Assembly: GCA_018292915.2 (NCBI GenBank)
Contig: JACVVK020000200.1
Location: forward strand, 643,001 to 707,000
Length of the DNA: 64,000 bases
DNA from: Batillaria attramentaria
Lineage: Eukaryota; Mollusca; Gastropoda; Batillariidae
Reading direction: 5' to 3'
Position numbers and translations under genes: made by a program. The notes beneath the pieces were generated by a model. The model saw only the letters and a program-made list of their open reading frames with translations. It did no database searches and was not told the origin of the DNA. This document shows positions 1-12,400 of the stretch, one piece after another; position 1 is the stretch's first letter, and each line of letters starts with the position of its first letter.

Positions 1-1100
1 CAACTTGTCAAGTGATAAACAAACCCTGACAAATGATAAAAAACCCCGAAAAGTGATAAGTATAAATAATACTAGCAAAACTTGACAAGCAACAAACCAA
101 CCATGAGAACAAACCTTGACAACTGACAAACCAACCTTCACAAGTGACAAACACACCTTGACAAAAGCAAAACAAATTCTGACAATTAATAAGCAAACCT
201 TGAGAAGTGATAAAAAGAAAACTTCACAACCGATAAACAAACCCTAAGCAGTGATAAACATATACCCTTTCAAGTAATAAACAGACTGCCACAATTGAGA
301 AGCAGACCAAAAGAAGTGATTAAAAAAAATCATGACAATAGATAAACATTCACTGATAAACAGTAAACAAACCCTGACAAATTGTAAACAAACCCAGACA
401 AATGGTAAACAAACCCTGACAAAAGGTGAGCAAACCCTGACAAATGGTAAACAAACCGTGACAATTGATAAACATACCCAGACAAACAGTAACAAACCTT
501 GACAAATGGTAAACACACCCAGACAAATGGTAAACAAACCCAGACAAATGGTAAACAAACCATGACAAAAGGTGAGCAAACCCTGAGAACTGGTAAACAA
601 ACAGTGACAATTGATAAACATACCCAGACAAACAGTAACAAAACTTGATAAATGGTAAACAAACCCAGACAAATGGTAAACAAACCCAGACAAATGGTAA
701 ACAAACCCTGACAAAAGGTGAGCAAACCCTGACAACTCGTAAACAGTGACAATTGATAAACATACCCAAACAGTAACAAAACTTGATAAATGGTAAACAA
801 ACCCAGACAAATGGTAAACAAACCCAGACAAATGGTAAACAAACCATGACAAATGGTAAACAAACCCTGACAAAAGGTGAGCAAACCCTGACAACTGGTA
901 AACAAACAGTGACAATTGATAAACATACCCAAACAAACAGTAACAAAACTTGATAAATGGTAAACAAACCCAGACAAATGGTACACAAACCCAGACAAAT
1001 GGTAAACAAACCTTGAAAATTGATAAATATACCCAGACAAACGTTAACAAACCTTGACAAATGGTAAACAAACCCACACAAATGGTAAACAAACCCTGAC
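1..1100. repeat. 21-base minisatellite built on the donor of the adjacent exon
   Basis: Roughly fifty copies of a unit like AAACCCTGACAAATGGTAAAC, more degenerate towards base 1. The unit contains the reverse complement of the exon 1101-1340 donor and the following intron (GTCAGGGTTTGTTTACC). No exon is visible here. Confidence 0.9.
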
Positions 1101-1340
1101 AAGTGCCGCCCGCGTCTTTGCTGTATCCTGAGGGACAGTTACAGACATAGGATCCGTTCGTGTTGAGGCAGATCTGTCCACTGTCACAAACATCCGGGTC
1201 CTCCTCGCACTCGTCCACATCAAGTTCACAATTGTTTCCGGTCCAACCGGAAGTGCAGACACACCCAGTAACAGGATCACACCTGGCGGCATGTCCGTTA
1301 CACGAGCAGGTCAGGCGACATTCGGTTCCGTATTGCAGAC
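1101..1340 (-). CDS. Exon: EGF-like plus calcium-binding EGF (last exon in window)
   Basis: This 240-base exon (phase 1 to 1) encodes [29 protein letters not shown], then [12 protein letters not shown] with [12 protein letters not shown]. It ends DAGGT at the donor GTCAGG. The coding sequence continues beyond base 1, which must hold further exons. Confidence 0.87.
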
Positions 1341-1931
1341 CTGCGGATAGTATTTCGAATAGAATAATAAAGATGATAACAATTGAAATGAAAACCTGTA
1401 GATGATGATGATGCTGGTGATGATGATGAACGGCCGTTTGTATAGCGCTACAAGAAAACTTCCATGCTGTAAGCATGCTCACAGCGCCTTTAGAGTGAAA
1501 AAAAAAATGTGCATTACCTGCACAGTTCACTTGCGTGCGTTAGGGAAAGAATCATAATAATTGTAATGAAGAGATAGAATCATAAGGATAACAACGGCAA
1601 AGAGATTTAGTGGTTAAAGTCTCGATGTGTACGACAGGCACACAACAGTATGTGGATAATGTCTCAAAATGCACTGCATGAAACTCGTGAAAGTTTTCAC
1701 TGCAAGTCTACATGGCTGCTTGTGTGTGTGTGTGTGTGTGTCTGTGTCTGTGTGTGTGTGTGTGTGTGTGTGTCTGTGTGGGTGTGTGTGTGTGTGTGTC
1801 TGTGTGTGTGTGTGTGTGTGTGTCTGTGTGTGTGTCTGTGTGTGTGTCTGTGTGTGTGTGTGTGTGTGTGTGTCTGTGTGTGTGTGTGTGTGTGTGTCTG
1901 TGTGTGTGTCTGTGTGTGTGTGTGTGTGTGT

Positions 1932-1963
<32 letters not shown>

Positions 1964-3218
1964 CTGTGTGTGTGTGTGTGTGTGTGTCTGTGTGTGTGTC
2001 TGTGTGTGTGTCTGTGTGTGTGTGTGTGTGTGTGTCTGTGTGTGTGTCTGTGTGTGTGTGTGTGTGTCTGTGTGTGTGTCTGTCTGTGTGTGTGTGTGTG
2101 TGTGTGTGTCTGTGTGTGTGTCTGTGTGTGTGAAGTGAGTACCTTGACAGACATTACACTAGTCAGCGCAAACTATCATCTGGCTCAAAAGGTCACCTTG
2201 ACAAGGCGAGCACGTGCGCTGATCACTGTCCAGCACGTGCCCCATGTAGCACGTGCAGGCAAAACTGCCCAGAGTGTTGGTGCAGCCCTGACTACAGAAA
2301 CCCTCCTGGCACTCATCCAGGTCCACACAGGCTGAAGAGTTATTGGGGTCAGGGACGTATCCCTGGTTACAGAAGCAGGAGGCGCTGCCGTCCTCGATAG
2401 TACAGCCGTGAGCACATCCCGCCTCGCTGCACAGATCCGCTGTCGTTGTGTCAGCCTCACACGTACCTGAAACATGACAGCGGTATGGTATGATATGGTT
2501 GGCTATTCCGTGAACACTATTTCCTCTGAGATGCGAAAGGCGCTGCAGGGCTGGAGGACAAAGTACTGAAAGCCAGCTGCTGCTAAGTGCTACTTTTTTA
2601 CAAACCTCCATGCTGCTGTTCACTCTGGTGTGTGCGACAATATTTCTGGTTTTCACGCCACCTGTCACAGCCTACTCTTCTTTGTAAGATGGACGTGGGA
2701 TTGTTAGCGTGCATACTTCACAAGTATTGCCAGCTGAAGGACAAAGACATGGACAAGATGACTTTTTGTAGACAACAAATCCTGATTATATGTTCCGCCA
2801 ACTAAAAGAGAAAGCATCCACGGACAAGCTGACCTTTTTTTCGACAATACATCCTGATTATATGTTCCGCCAACTAAAAGACGAAGTATCCATGGACAAA
2901 CTGACCTTTTGCAGACAGCATATCTGGAGTATATGTGCCGCCAACTAAAAGACAAGATATACACAGACAAGCTGACCTTTATCTGAGAGCGTATATCCCG
3001 CGAAGCACATGCAATTAAAGCTGCCGTCAGTGTTGATGCACTCCTGTTGGCAGCCAGCCGTCCTGTCAGCGCACTCGTTGATGTCATCACACGTGACACC
3101 ATCAAGGTTCAGACGGTAACCGTCCTGACAACCACATCGGTAGGAGCCTGGCAGGTTGGTACACGTCCCGATACAGTTCATGCTATCTGTCTCACACTCA
3201 TTAATGTCCACACAACTA

Positions 3219-3272
<54 letters not shown>

Positions 3273-3330
3273 ACACATTAAGAGTAAATCAACAGAAACA
3301 TAATAATCAGTATTGATATTATCTCCTTTT

Positions 3331-3385
<55 letters not shown>

Positions 3386-3413
3386 AACAAGCACACAAGC
3401 ACACAAGCACACA

Positions 3414-3458
<45 letters not shown>

Positions 3459-6400
3459 GCAAACAAGCACACAAGCACACACACACACACACACACATTT
3501 AGAGTTAATCAGCAAAACACAATAATCAGTATTTTGAGGTCTGTCGACACACGTAAATATAAATTGTCAATCTTTCAACACATAAAATATATTTTAGGGA
3601 CTGAAGGAATCAGCCATAAGTCATGCGGCCCGGTCAACAGCTGGGTAGGAAAACTTGAATCTTTGCCAGTTCGAAGTTGCCTGTAGAGGCACTGTCTTGC
3701 ATTCAGGGCTCTACAATCAGGCAAACTTATCAGCGAAACTGTTCCAAACATATGCTGGCTGCTGTGAAACCTAGTGAACAGGGAACATGTAAAGTGTGTG
3801 TTCAACAATTTTTTCCAGTTTCTTTAACTGCTGCTGTTCAGCGCTATATACACACACTCACTTTGTGGGATCATCTGCATCAGCTAGGAAGCCGTCAGAA
3901 CACTCTGTGCACGTGAAGCCTGTCTCGCTGCCCCCTTGTTCTGCCGGGGTCAAGTCGGTGCAATCCTGCTGGGCACTACACGGACTCTCTTCACACGCGT
4001 CGTAATCCTCGCTGCAGTCGGGGCCTGTGGGTTACAGGTCACATGCAAATGTGGCAGGTCACTACAGTCAGGGCCTTAAGGTCATAGGACATATTTAAAT
4101 GAGGCAGGTTACTATAATTGGGACCTGCAGGTCATAGGTCAAATTTAAATGAGGCACATTACTGTAGTCAGAGTCTGCAGGTCAGACATTATTTTTAAAT
4201 GGGGCTAGTCACGGAACACGTAACAAAATGATCTGCCTGTATACCACTGTAGACACACAGATGAGCTGTTTGAGCACCAAGGGATATTGTAAATAAGCAC
4301 GTTCTGATGCATGCAGCTAGGCTAGGACATATACGTCCAAGACTACCTTGACCAAAATGAGACTAGACGATCAGTACGAGATGCAGGAACAGAGACTAAG
4401 GTGAGGTTAGGACTATTTCATGGACTGAACCGTAACATGCAGTGGGGCAGACGGTGGTCTAGTGGTTAAGAGACTTGTCACCAATGCGAGAGATCAGGGG
4501 TTTGAGTCCCACTGGGAGCAAAGAATTTGGGCCGATTGTCGAGGGTTCTCTCCGCATACTCCGGCTTCCTCCCCCTTTGCTTTGGAAATGTTCAGCCCAC
4601 CAAATTTGAAAAAAGTATATGCAATTCTAGATTCCGAAATTTAAATAGCTGAGCTGACCCTTCGCACCACGTGATTGTAATGTGTTTATGTCCAGTGTGT
4701 GAGAGAATGCATGTGATTCACGTGAGCGTGTGTGTTGGGTTCAGTTTGTGGCACTTTGAGCCGATTCATGAAATTGGGTAAAGCGCCTATACAATACTTG
4801 TTATTATTATTATTATTATAATTATACTCCCCCTAGTAAGTCTGAGACTAGAGCCAAGTCTCAGATTTGTCTGGTCTCTCTCCATGCATTAGGTCCCTGG
4901 TGACGAAACAAGCATACAACTAACAAAACAAAACATCGCTTGCCACGTGGACAATAAAACCAAGCCTGCGGCTGACAAAGTATCCTTGTAATTTCTCTCT
5001 GACTGACCTGTCCACGCCGGATCGCACTCACAGCTGGCAACCAGGAAGCCACTGACGCCAGAGTCGACAGCAGTGGTGACGTCACAAGAGCCGTGTCCAC
5101 CGCAGGAGGGGCACACTATGATGGTGACGTCACGCTTGGGAGACTGAACGTCCTTCGAGTCTTTGGCGTAGAAACTGGAGTCAAATGTGAAATACGATTT
5201 AATACACACACGTATGACAATTTCAGAAATAAACAGACCAGTCTGAAAAACGTTTCTAGTTGTACAGAAATACATGTAGTCACATACGTATGGCAAATGC
5301 CTTCTGTATTTCAGTACTAAATATATGCCTCGACCAAAACTGCAAACAAGCTACATGTACAGAAATTTACTGATCAACCTGATGTCTAACTTGAAATTTT
5401 CTGGCAAATACAGATATATACCCACAACCCCGCATAAGCACAGATGTATACTCACATGTATGACAGGCGGAAAATACGATATGTATGATGCGCACACTTA
5501 TAATCCCGGCTGGGGCAAAATATTTGTTCTGGCTTTTTCATTGTCCCTCATCTTTGATATCACCCGTACGTGGTGGAAAAGGACGTAAAACCACCCACCC
5601 ACCCTGCACACACTTACAGGACAGGGTGGGTGGGTGGGGGTGGGGTGGGTGAATGGGTGTTTGGGGGTTTAACGTCCTTTTCCACCACATACGGGTGATA
5701 TCAAGGACGGGGCAACGACGAAAAAGCCAGCACAAATATTTGGCCGCAGCCAGGATACGAACTCACGACCCGAGCATTAGAAGTCCAATGCTCTACCATT
5801 CGGCCTCCCCAACTCCCCACACTTACAGGACAGGGCCTGTGTGTAAAAGTCAAGGCTAATTTAACCAACGGCTACAGGCCTAACCCAGACAAGGACAAAA
5901 GAAACCTAAAAAGCAAAGGTAAATTAAAAAAAGGAAGCGAAGAAAGGATGGAAAAATCCTTCTATAACGGCTAGGGCACCTTCCTGGAATGGGCCGCTTC
6001 TTGATTTAAAACAAAAAACAACAGAAAATTTAACCGTAGAGCTAGTTTAGTTTGAGGTTAGACTCTAACCCGGGGCTAGAAGCCCTAACCTTGACTATTA
6101 CATACGGGCCCTGAAATATATACACACAGTCATACTAAACATACACAAAACAACACAAATCAAACTAAAACAACCAGAATGAATAAGACGAAAGTTATCG
6201 TCACCTGAGTTTCACTGGGTTTGAAGCATCCAAAGTGACGTTGACGTCACCAGTCGAATTGTCCACCTGCACCACATCATTAGTTCCTTTCACAACGTAA
6301 TAGGTCAAAACATCCCCGTCATCGGGGTCATAACCCTGAAGGTTGAAGGTCAAGGCTGAACCTGACATCACGCTTAACGTTGCGTTGAACTGCAGAACGG

Positions 6401-9400
6401 GGACTGTGTTTTCTGGAAATGCCGAAGAAAAAAAATTTAACAGGAGCATGTGACTTGCTAATAATAATATAATATCAGCACTGAGGGGAGTACTGCAACA
6501 GATCAGTACTGATTAGCCCCTGTAGTGCAGCGGTTAGCATTTCCAACCATGAACCAGGAGACCCGGGTTAAAATCACTGCCGAGGCAAGCAGGAATTTTC
6601 CTACTTATGTCAACTCCTACCCAGAGCTGGTGTACTATGGGTCCAATGAGGAGGCTGTTGCTACACAGCCGACACTCATCCACTTCACGAGAGCGACTTT
6701 GAGGGTGCTCTTTGTTATGACACATCTCGTGATGTGGATGATTACACAGCCAGCACCACAGGTACTGTAGTTTCCGGGCCTGGTTAGTTTCTGGATATTT
6801 ATGACAGGAAGCATGGAATGCAGTCCGGTCTAGCCACTTGAACCTCCAGAGAAACATTATACCACCATCCTCTTCCTCATCGTAATATGCATAATGAAAA
6901 TTGCTCCAGCAATCGAACCCTCCTTAGATTCCACCAATGACCTGAGAGGAATCCCTCTGGCGAAGACTTGGGGCAGCAGAACTGAAGGTAGTAATCAACA
7001 TGATATTGAGGTCCACCATTACAACTCACTGCTGACGGTCTCCCTTCTGTCAGCGTTGTCGGCGGTGTCCTTGGTGGAACTGGCAATGGCAGCACTTCCT
7101 GTAGCGACGTAGTCATAGACACAGGCCAGGTTGGTCGCTCCACACAGGTCTTCGGCCGCTTGTTTGACGTCAGCCGGCTGCTCATCCAGGAAGATGGGCG
7201 TAAACTCCGGGTGGGCGTAATCGGCAGGTCCCTCTCTGGGTGGGTAGCGGAGAACTGTGTTGGACTCTGTCACAGCCCCTGACAGACGTAACAACAAGTA
7301 CTCTGATGATGATAGTCATCAGCATCGCCACTTCCATCATCATATTGTTGTTACAGGAAAACAACTTCCCCTTCTAAGGAATAAATGACTTACGTTGTCT
7401 TGTCTGACCTTTTCCAGTTCTATGTTCCCTTACCTCCCTCCCCCCCCCCCCCCGCCTCATCCCCCTTCCCAAGGAGCAAGGTATGTAAGTTACAGTAGTG
7501 CTCCTCTTCCCTGCAATTTGTGCGCGCCCGTAATGGGCTGCGTATCATGATAATGTGTAGCTGAGGCTCATGACGCATGGGAAATGTTTTTGTTCAAACA
7601 AAAATGGAGAACAGCTCAAAAACTGGTCTGGAAAATTCCTGCAAAGGCATTTTGTAGCATAGGGAACAGTTCACAGCATTTACTATGACAAGTCAAGTCA
7701 GTTTGTTTCCTTTCCACTCTCTTGGGGCATAAACAACAAATGTGGAGCGTGACTTACAGTGTGGTCCAAAAGTCTCATAGATGTCACGGTCAGTGAGATC
7801 AGAAGCCAAGGTCGTTCCATCAGGAAGAACAAAGTCATCACCTTGCACTCCGTTAAAGTTACCAAGCAACCCTTGCGTCTGACCTTCAAACTCGGTTGGC
7901 ATGGTGACGGAGATATCAAGAGACTTGTAGCCCACTGATATTTCTAACTGAATGCCTGAAAAATAAGTAGAGTTCCTTCTGTAATGATCAAAATTCGTGT
8001 GTGATTTATCTGTGTCTGTTTTCCATTCTAGATGGCAGACATAATATTTAGAGGGTTCCCTGCCAGAACGGATGTTCTCTTTTCTTTTTATCCGTGTTGA
8101 TAGTACCCTCTGGAAGAGAACCCTCAAAATGTATCATTCTTTTGGGGTCATACAAAGTTTACTCAGGAGGTGTTCGAGCATACAGCGTCTCCTTCGGAAC
8201 TGATATTAGGCCAAAAAAACAAAAATTGTTTCTGGTAACATGGCCATAAAAAAAATAGGGTAGGTAGGTAGGTTTTTTTGTTTTTTTTTAACGTGGCCAG
8301 TGCTGTGAGTGACGTCCCTTGGTAAACTGGAGTTATCGGTCTAATCTTGGGTCCGCGATGGCGCACGACTTCCCTGATGACAGGCGCATGAAAACCGAAA
8401 CTGGTCGTGCTTGTATTTTTTTTTTTTTTTTTTTCCCAGCAGCCAAAAATATTTTTTAGGGTCGGAGGGGAAAAATAGGGTCGGTCAGATTACCAGAAAC
8501 AACAATTTTTTTTTTGGCCTTAGTACAGTACATCAAGTTACAAATACCAACAGTACATCAAGTTAGAAATACCAATCTCAAGTTCTGCATTGGCAGAATG
8601 ACTTGACTCACCCGATGTGAAGGTCACCTTGAAACTGCTGTTGGTGTTCGTCAGAAGGTAGGCGTCATTTTCCACCTCAAACTCATTACCATATTGGTAG
8701 AAGTCGGTTGTGTAGTCCGTCCCATTGCCGTAAATGATCATTGCTTTAAAAAAAACAAAAAACACAACAAAACTTCGCATTTGATCATTTGGTCCATGAA
8801 CAATGGACTCTTGTTTTTTTTTTAAAATACTTTGAAAGATACATACGCCATGTTGGCAGGTTTCAGTTGTAATGTCAACTAAATGAATAAGTACGATTGA
8901 CTAACCATGTACAATGTTACCCAGGTATCATCACAACAATCTGATTCAAAGTCTAACTTAATGGAAAGGTGACACTCACTTTCGTTTGAATTTGGGTCAA
9001 GGTCAACAGTGACGCTAATCCCGTTCTCCGTTGCCCCAAAGGCCTTGAACACTGTAGCATTGGTAACAGTACCACTCTCTGTCTCCGCCAGGCCCGTGCG
9101 ACCTTGAAGGGTGAAGTCATGTGATGTCATGGTGATCATGACATACTCGCCAAACCCGTTGAAAGTGTATTCGCCGCCATCAAGCGTCTTGATGTGAGGA
9201 TCCCCCCATGTCCACGCTACCAACACACATTGCAATTATTATTACTACCATTGTCTACCCACATCCACCCTATCAACAAAACAGTTTGTGTATTGTTATA
9301 TATTAAAATATGCATTAACTCATTGACGACCTTGACCGTGCACTATCAAATTCCCCTGTGACCCAGGCAGTGTGTGCGTGCACAACCCTTACCAACCAGG

Positions 9401-12400
9401 CAATTTTAGCAATTTTTAATTTTTTGTTTAAAAGAGGTCTTTCTAATCACGTTTGGTATGGTCTGAAAGATGATTATAAGCATGTTTATGGAAAAATATT
9501 TTTGACTGGAAAACTTGGGCACTGTGGCCACAGTGACAGCGGAGATACCATGGTTTGTGGGTGCTTGGTAACAGCATCCTCACGCGTCAGTGCACGGAGT
9601 CTAGGTGTGTGGCTGGCAACGGTATGTAAGGGTTCTGCACAAACACTGGGTGTATGGTTGTGAAAAAGTTAAACATACAAACCAAGATAGACAACTCACA
9701 GAATCTGAAGGGGATCCTGGTGGTACACTCCCCTATGGGCCTCAGCTCGTAGTACATCCGGCAGTAGTCGCTGTTGGTGGTGTTGTAGCAGCAGACGTCG
9801 TGTGCCTGGCGGTCCTCCCTCTGGTAGTCGGAGCGTAAGGACCAGAAGGACGGGTTGAAGGCCGTGGCTGATCCAGCGTGTGGAGCGTCTGACAAGTACT
9901 GACCAAATATGTCCCAGTTCCACCAGTCGGCGCTGTAGCAACACTCCTGTGGAAACAAACAGTTTCCTCAGCCATCCTATGAAATCTGCGTTGATGTCTA
10001 AAATGGAACGATCATGTCCTCACACGAATATGTGTGCATGCATGCATGTGTGCGTGTGTGCCTGCATGCAAACATTATGTGCTCAATTGATGACATAATA
10101 TTTACCAAGGACAATGTGCCATATATGGAAACAAGAGTACTATGACAATGACCCTGTAATGATAACAATACGCAGACATAGAATGACCCTCAACTTGCCA
10201 TACGTAGCAACAGAATGACCCTCACCTTACCATACAGAGCGACAGTGACCCTCACCTCGCCATATGCAGCAACAGAATGACCCTTACCAGGCTATAAACA
10301 GCAACAGCTCTCAGTGACCCTCACCTTGCCATAAGCAGCAACAGAATGACAATGACCTTGCCACAGGGGGCGACAGAATGACCCTAACCTTGCCATTCGC
10401 AGCAACAGAATGACCCTCACCTTGCCATTCGCAGCAACAGAATGACCCTCACCTTGCCATACGCAGCAACAGAATGACCCTCACCTTGCCATACGCAGCA
10501 ACAGAATGACCCTCACCTTGCCATTCGCAGCAACAGAATGACCCTCACCTTGCCATACGCAGCAACAGAATGACCCTCAACTTGTCATACGCAGCAACAG
10601 AAGGACCCTCACCTTGCCATAAGCAGCAATTAACAGAATGACAATCACCTTGCCACAGGGGGCGACAGAATGACCCTCATCTTGCCATAGGCAGCAACAG
10701 AATGACCCTCATCTTGCCATATGCAGCAACAGAATGACCCTCAACTTGTCATACGCAGCAACAGAATAACCCTCATCTCGATTACCATAAGCAGCAATTT
10801 AACAGAAGGACAAGCACCTTGCCACAGGGAGCGACAGAATGACCCTCACCTTGCCGTAAGGAGCGACAGATCGACTTGAGCCCACTGTCATCCTGAAGCA
10901 GAACACGTCATACCCGGCCCTCCAGTGGGACCAGCGCCAGTTGCCCCACAACCACCACCAGCTGCACGGACACTGAGGCAGACGTTCAAACTCCGCCTGA
11001 CGCTCGGCGTTGAGGGGCAGATTACGGGTGTACCAATCCTGACAGGCCTGGTCAGCGCTATAGCTATCTCCCACATCGTATATCCACATTCCACGACGAC
11101 CTGAAAGACAACAACATTGTACAGTGTATATCCACATCCCACAACAATTTGAAGATAACAACAATGTTGTATGTCCACATCCCACAACAACCAAAAGACA
11201 ACAACAACAACATATATCCAAACTCCGCAACAACCTGAAGGCAACGATGTAATATACCCACATTCACAACAACCCAACACAACAACAACTTCCTATATCC
11301 GCATTCCACAACATTTTTTTTCACCTGTATTTCCCTCGATAGTGTCAAGGGAGGTAAATGCCTCTGCAGTGTCTGAAAACAAGTTTTGCTGAATGCTCTC
11401 CGGGCTTCCTAGCGACATGCCGATGATGAGTGGCTCCCCTTGAAGGTATGACCACTTCATGCCGCCATTTTGGTAAAACACCAAACCAAAGGACCTCTGA
11501 CCATTTGAAGTCAGAGCCAGCTGGACGGTGGCTCGCTCCTCCTGCAAACAGGATAATGCATCTATCTTATCCTGCAAAATACACCGATTCTTATATCCAG
11601 GGCTCTCATGTTAAAGTCAGGGTTAGAGAGTTTAGGCCCGGGTTAGAGTCTAACCTCAAACTAAACTAGCTCTAGTGTTAAATTTAACTGTTCTTTTTGG
11701 TTTAAAATCAAGAAGTGGGTCCATTCCAGCAAGGTGCCCATGCCGTTATAGAAGGATTTTTGTCTTTCTTTCTTCGCTTCCTTTTTTATTTAATTTTGTT
11801 TTTTTGGTTTCTTTTGTCCTAGTCTGGGTTAGGCCCTTAGCCATGGGTTAAATTAACCTCGAGTTTTACATACGGGCCCTGCTAAACATTTTGATACACT
11901 TTACCTGGTCCTGTAAAACACGCCGATACATCTACCTTATCCTGCAAAGCATTAATTTTACCTAATCAGGCAAATCACATTGACACACCTATATCTTGCA
12001 AACTGATATACCTAGCTTTTGTATCTATACAGGTATGTTTGCGTCGGCACAAAAGTCAGACACAAAATTAATTTTTGCTGTGTTCTTGCTGGCAAAATTA
12101 TCGACATGCAAAACCATTTTAGAAACATCACCACCACCAGCATTACCGTTCCTCCATAGACAAAAGGGCAGATAATTAATTAAGTCAGGATTAGACAAAG
12201 GGCATGTAATTACATCAGGATTGGAGCTGCTGAGGTGCTGCACGCGGTACCACGTGACAACAAGAACGAGGCTGGCCTTATAATCCTTGAGGTCGGTAAA
12301 CTCCCGCACTTCTGACGTGGCTTTGTTGAGAACTTGGGCGTTATCCGCGTACAGCTGGTAAAACACGCCTACACACAGATTAAGGTAATGTGACTGCTGA

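Noticed and set aside
1..1100. Possible CRISPR array (regular short repeats)
   Set aside because: Repeats are contiguous with no unique spacers, and the sequence is eukaryotic; it is a minisatellite.
2140..2196. Alternative later donor (GTACTC near 2142) for exon 2197-2466
   Set aside because: The frame meets a TAG before reaching it.
1650..2335. Long Val/Cys or Thr/His open frames on both strands (also at 3219-3525, 48562-49298, 27000, 63000)
   Set aside because: They are translations of (TG)n or (CA)n microsatellites, not proteins.
4455..4520. tRNA genes at the SINE heads (here and at 35.2, 42.8, 50.5, 53.4 kb)
   Set aside because: Box A and box B are present, but the sequences do not fold as complete tRNAs and are attached to SINE bodies and tails.
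12025..12213. Extension of the NIDO exon (frame open to a TAG at about 12025)
   Set aside because: The donor at 12213 gives perfect phase to the next NIDO exon; the extension lacks NIDO similarity and would end the protein.
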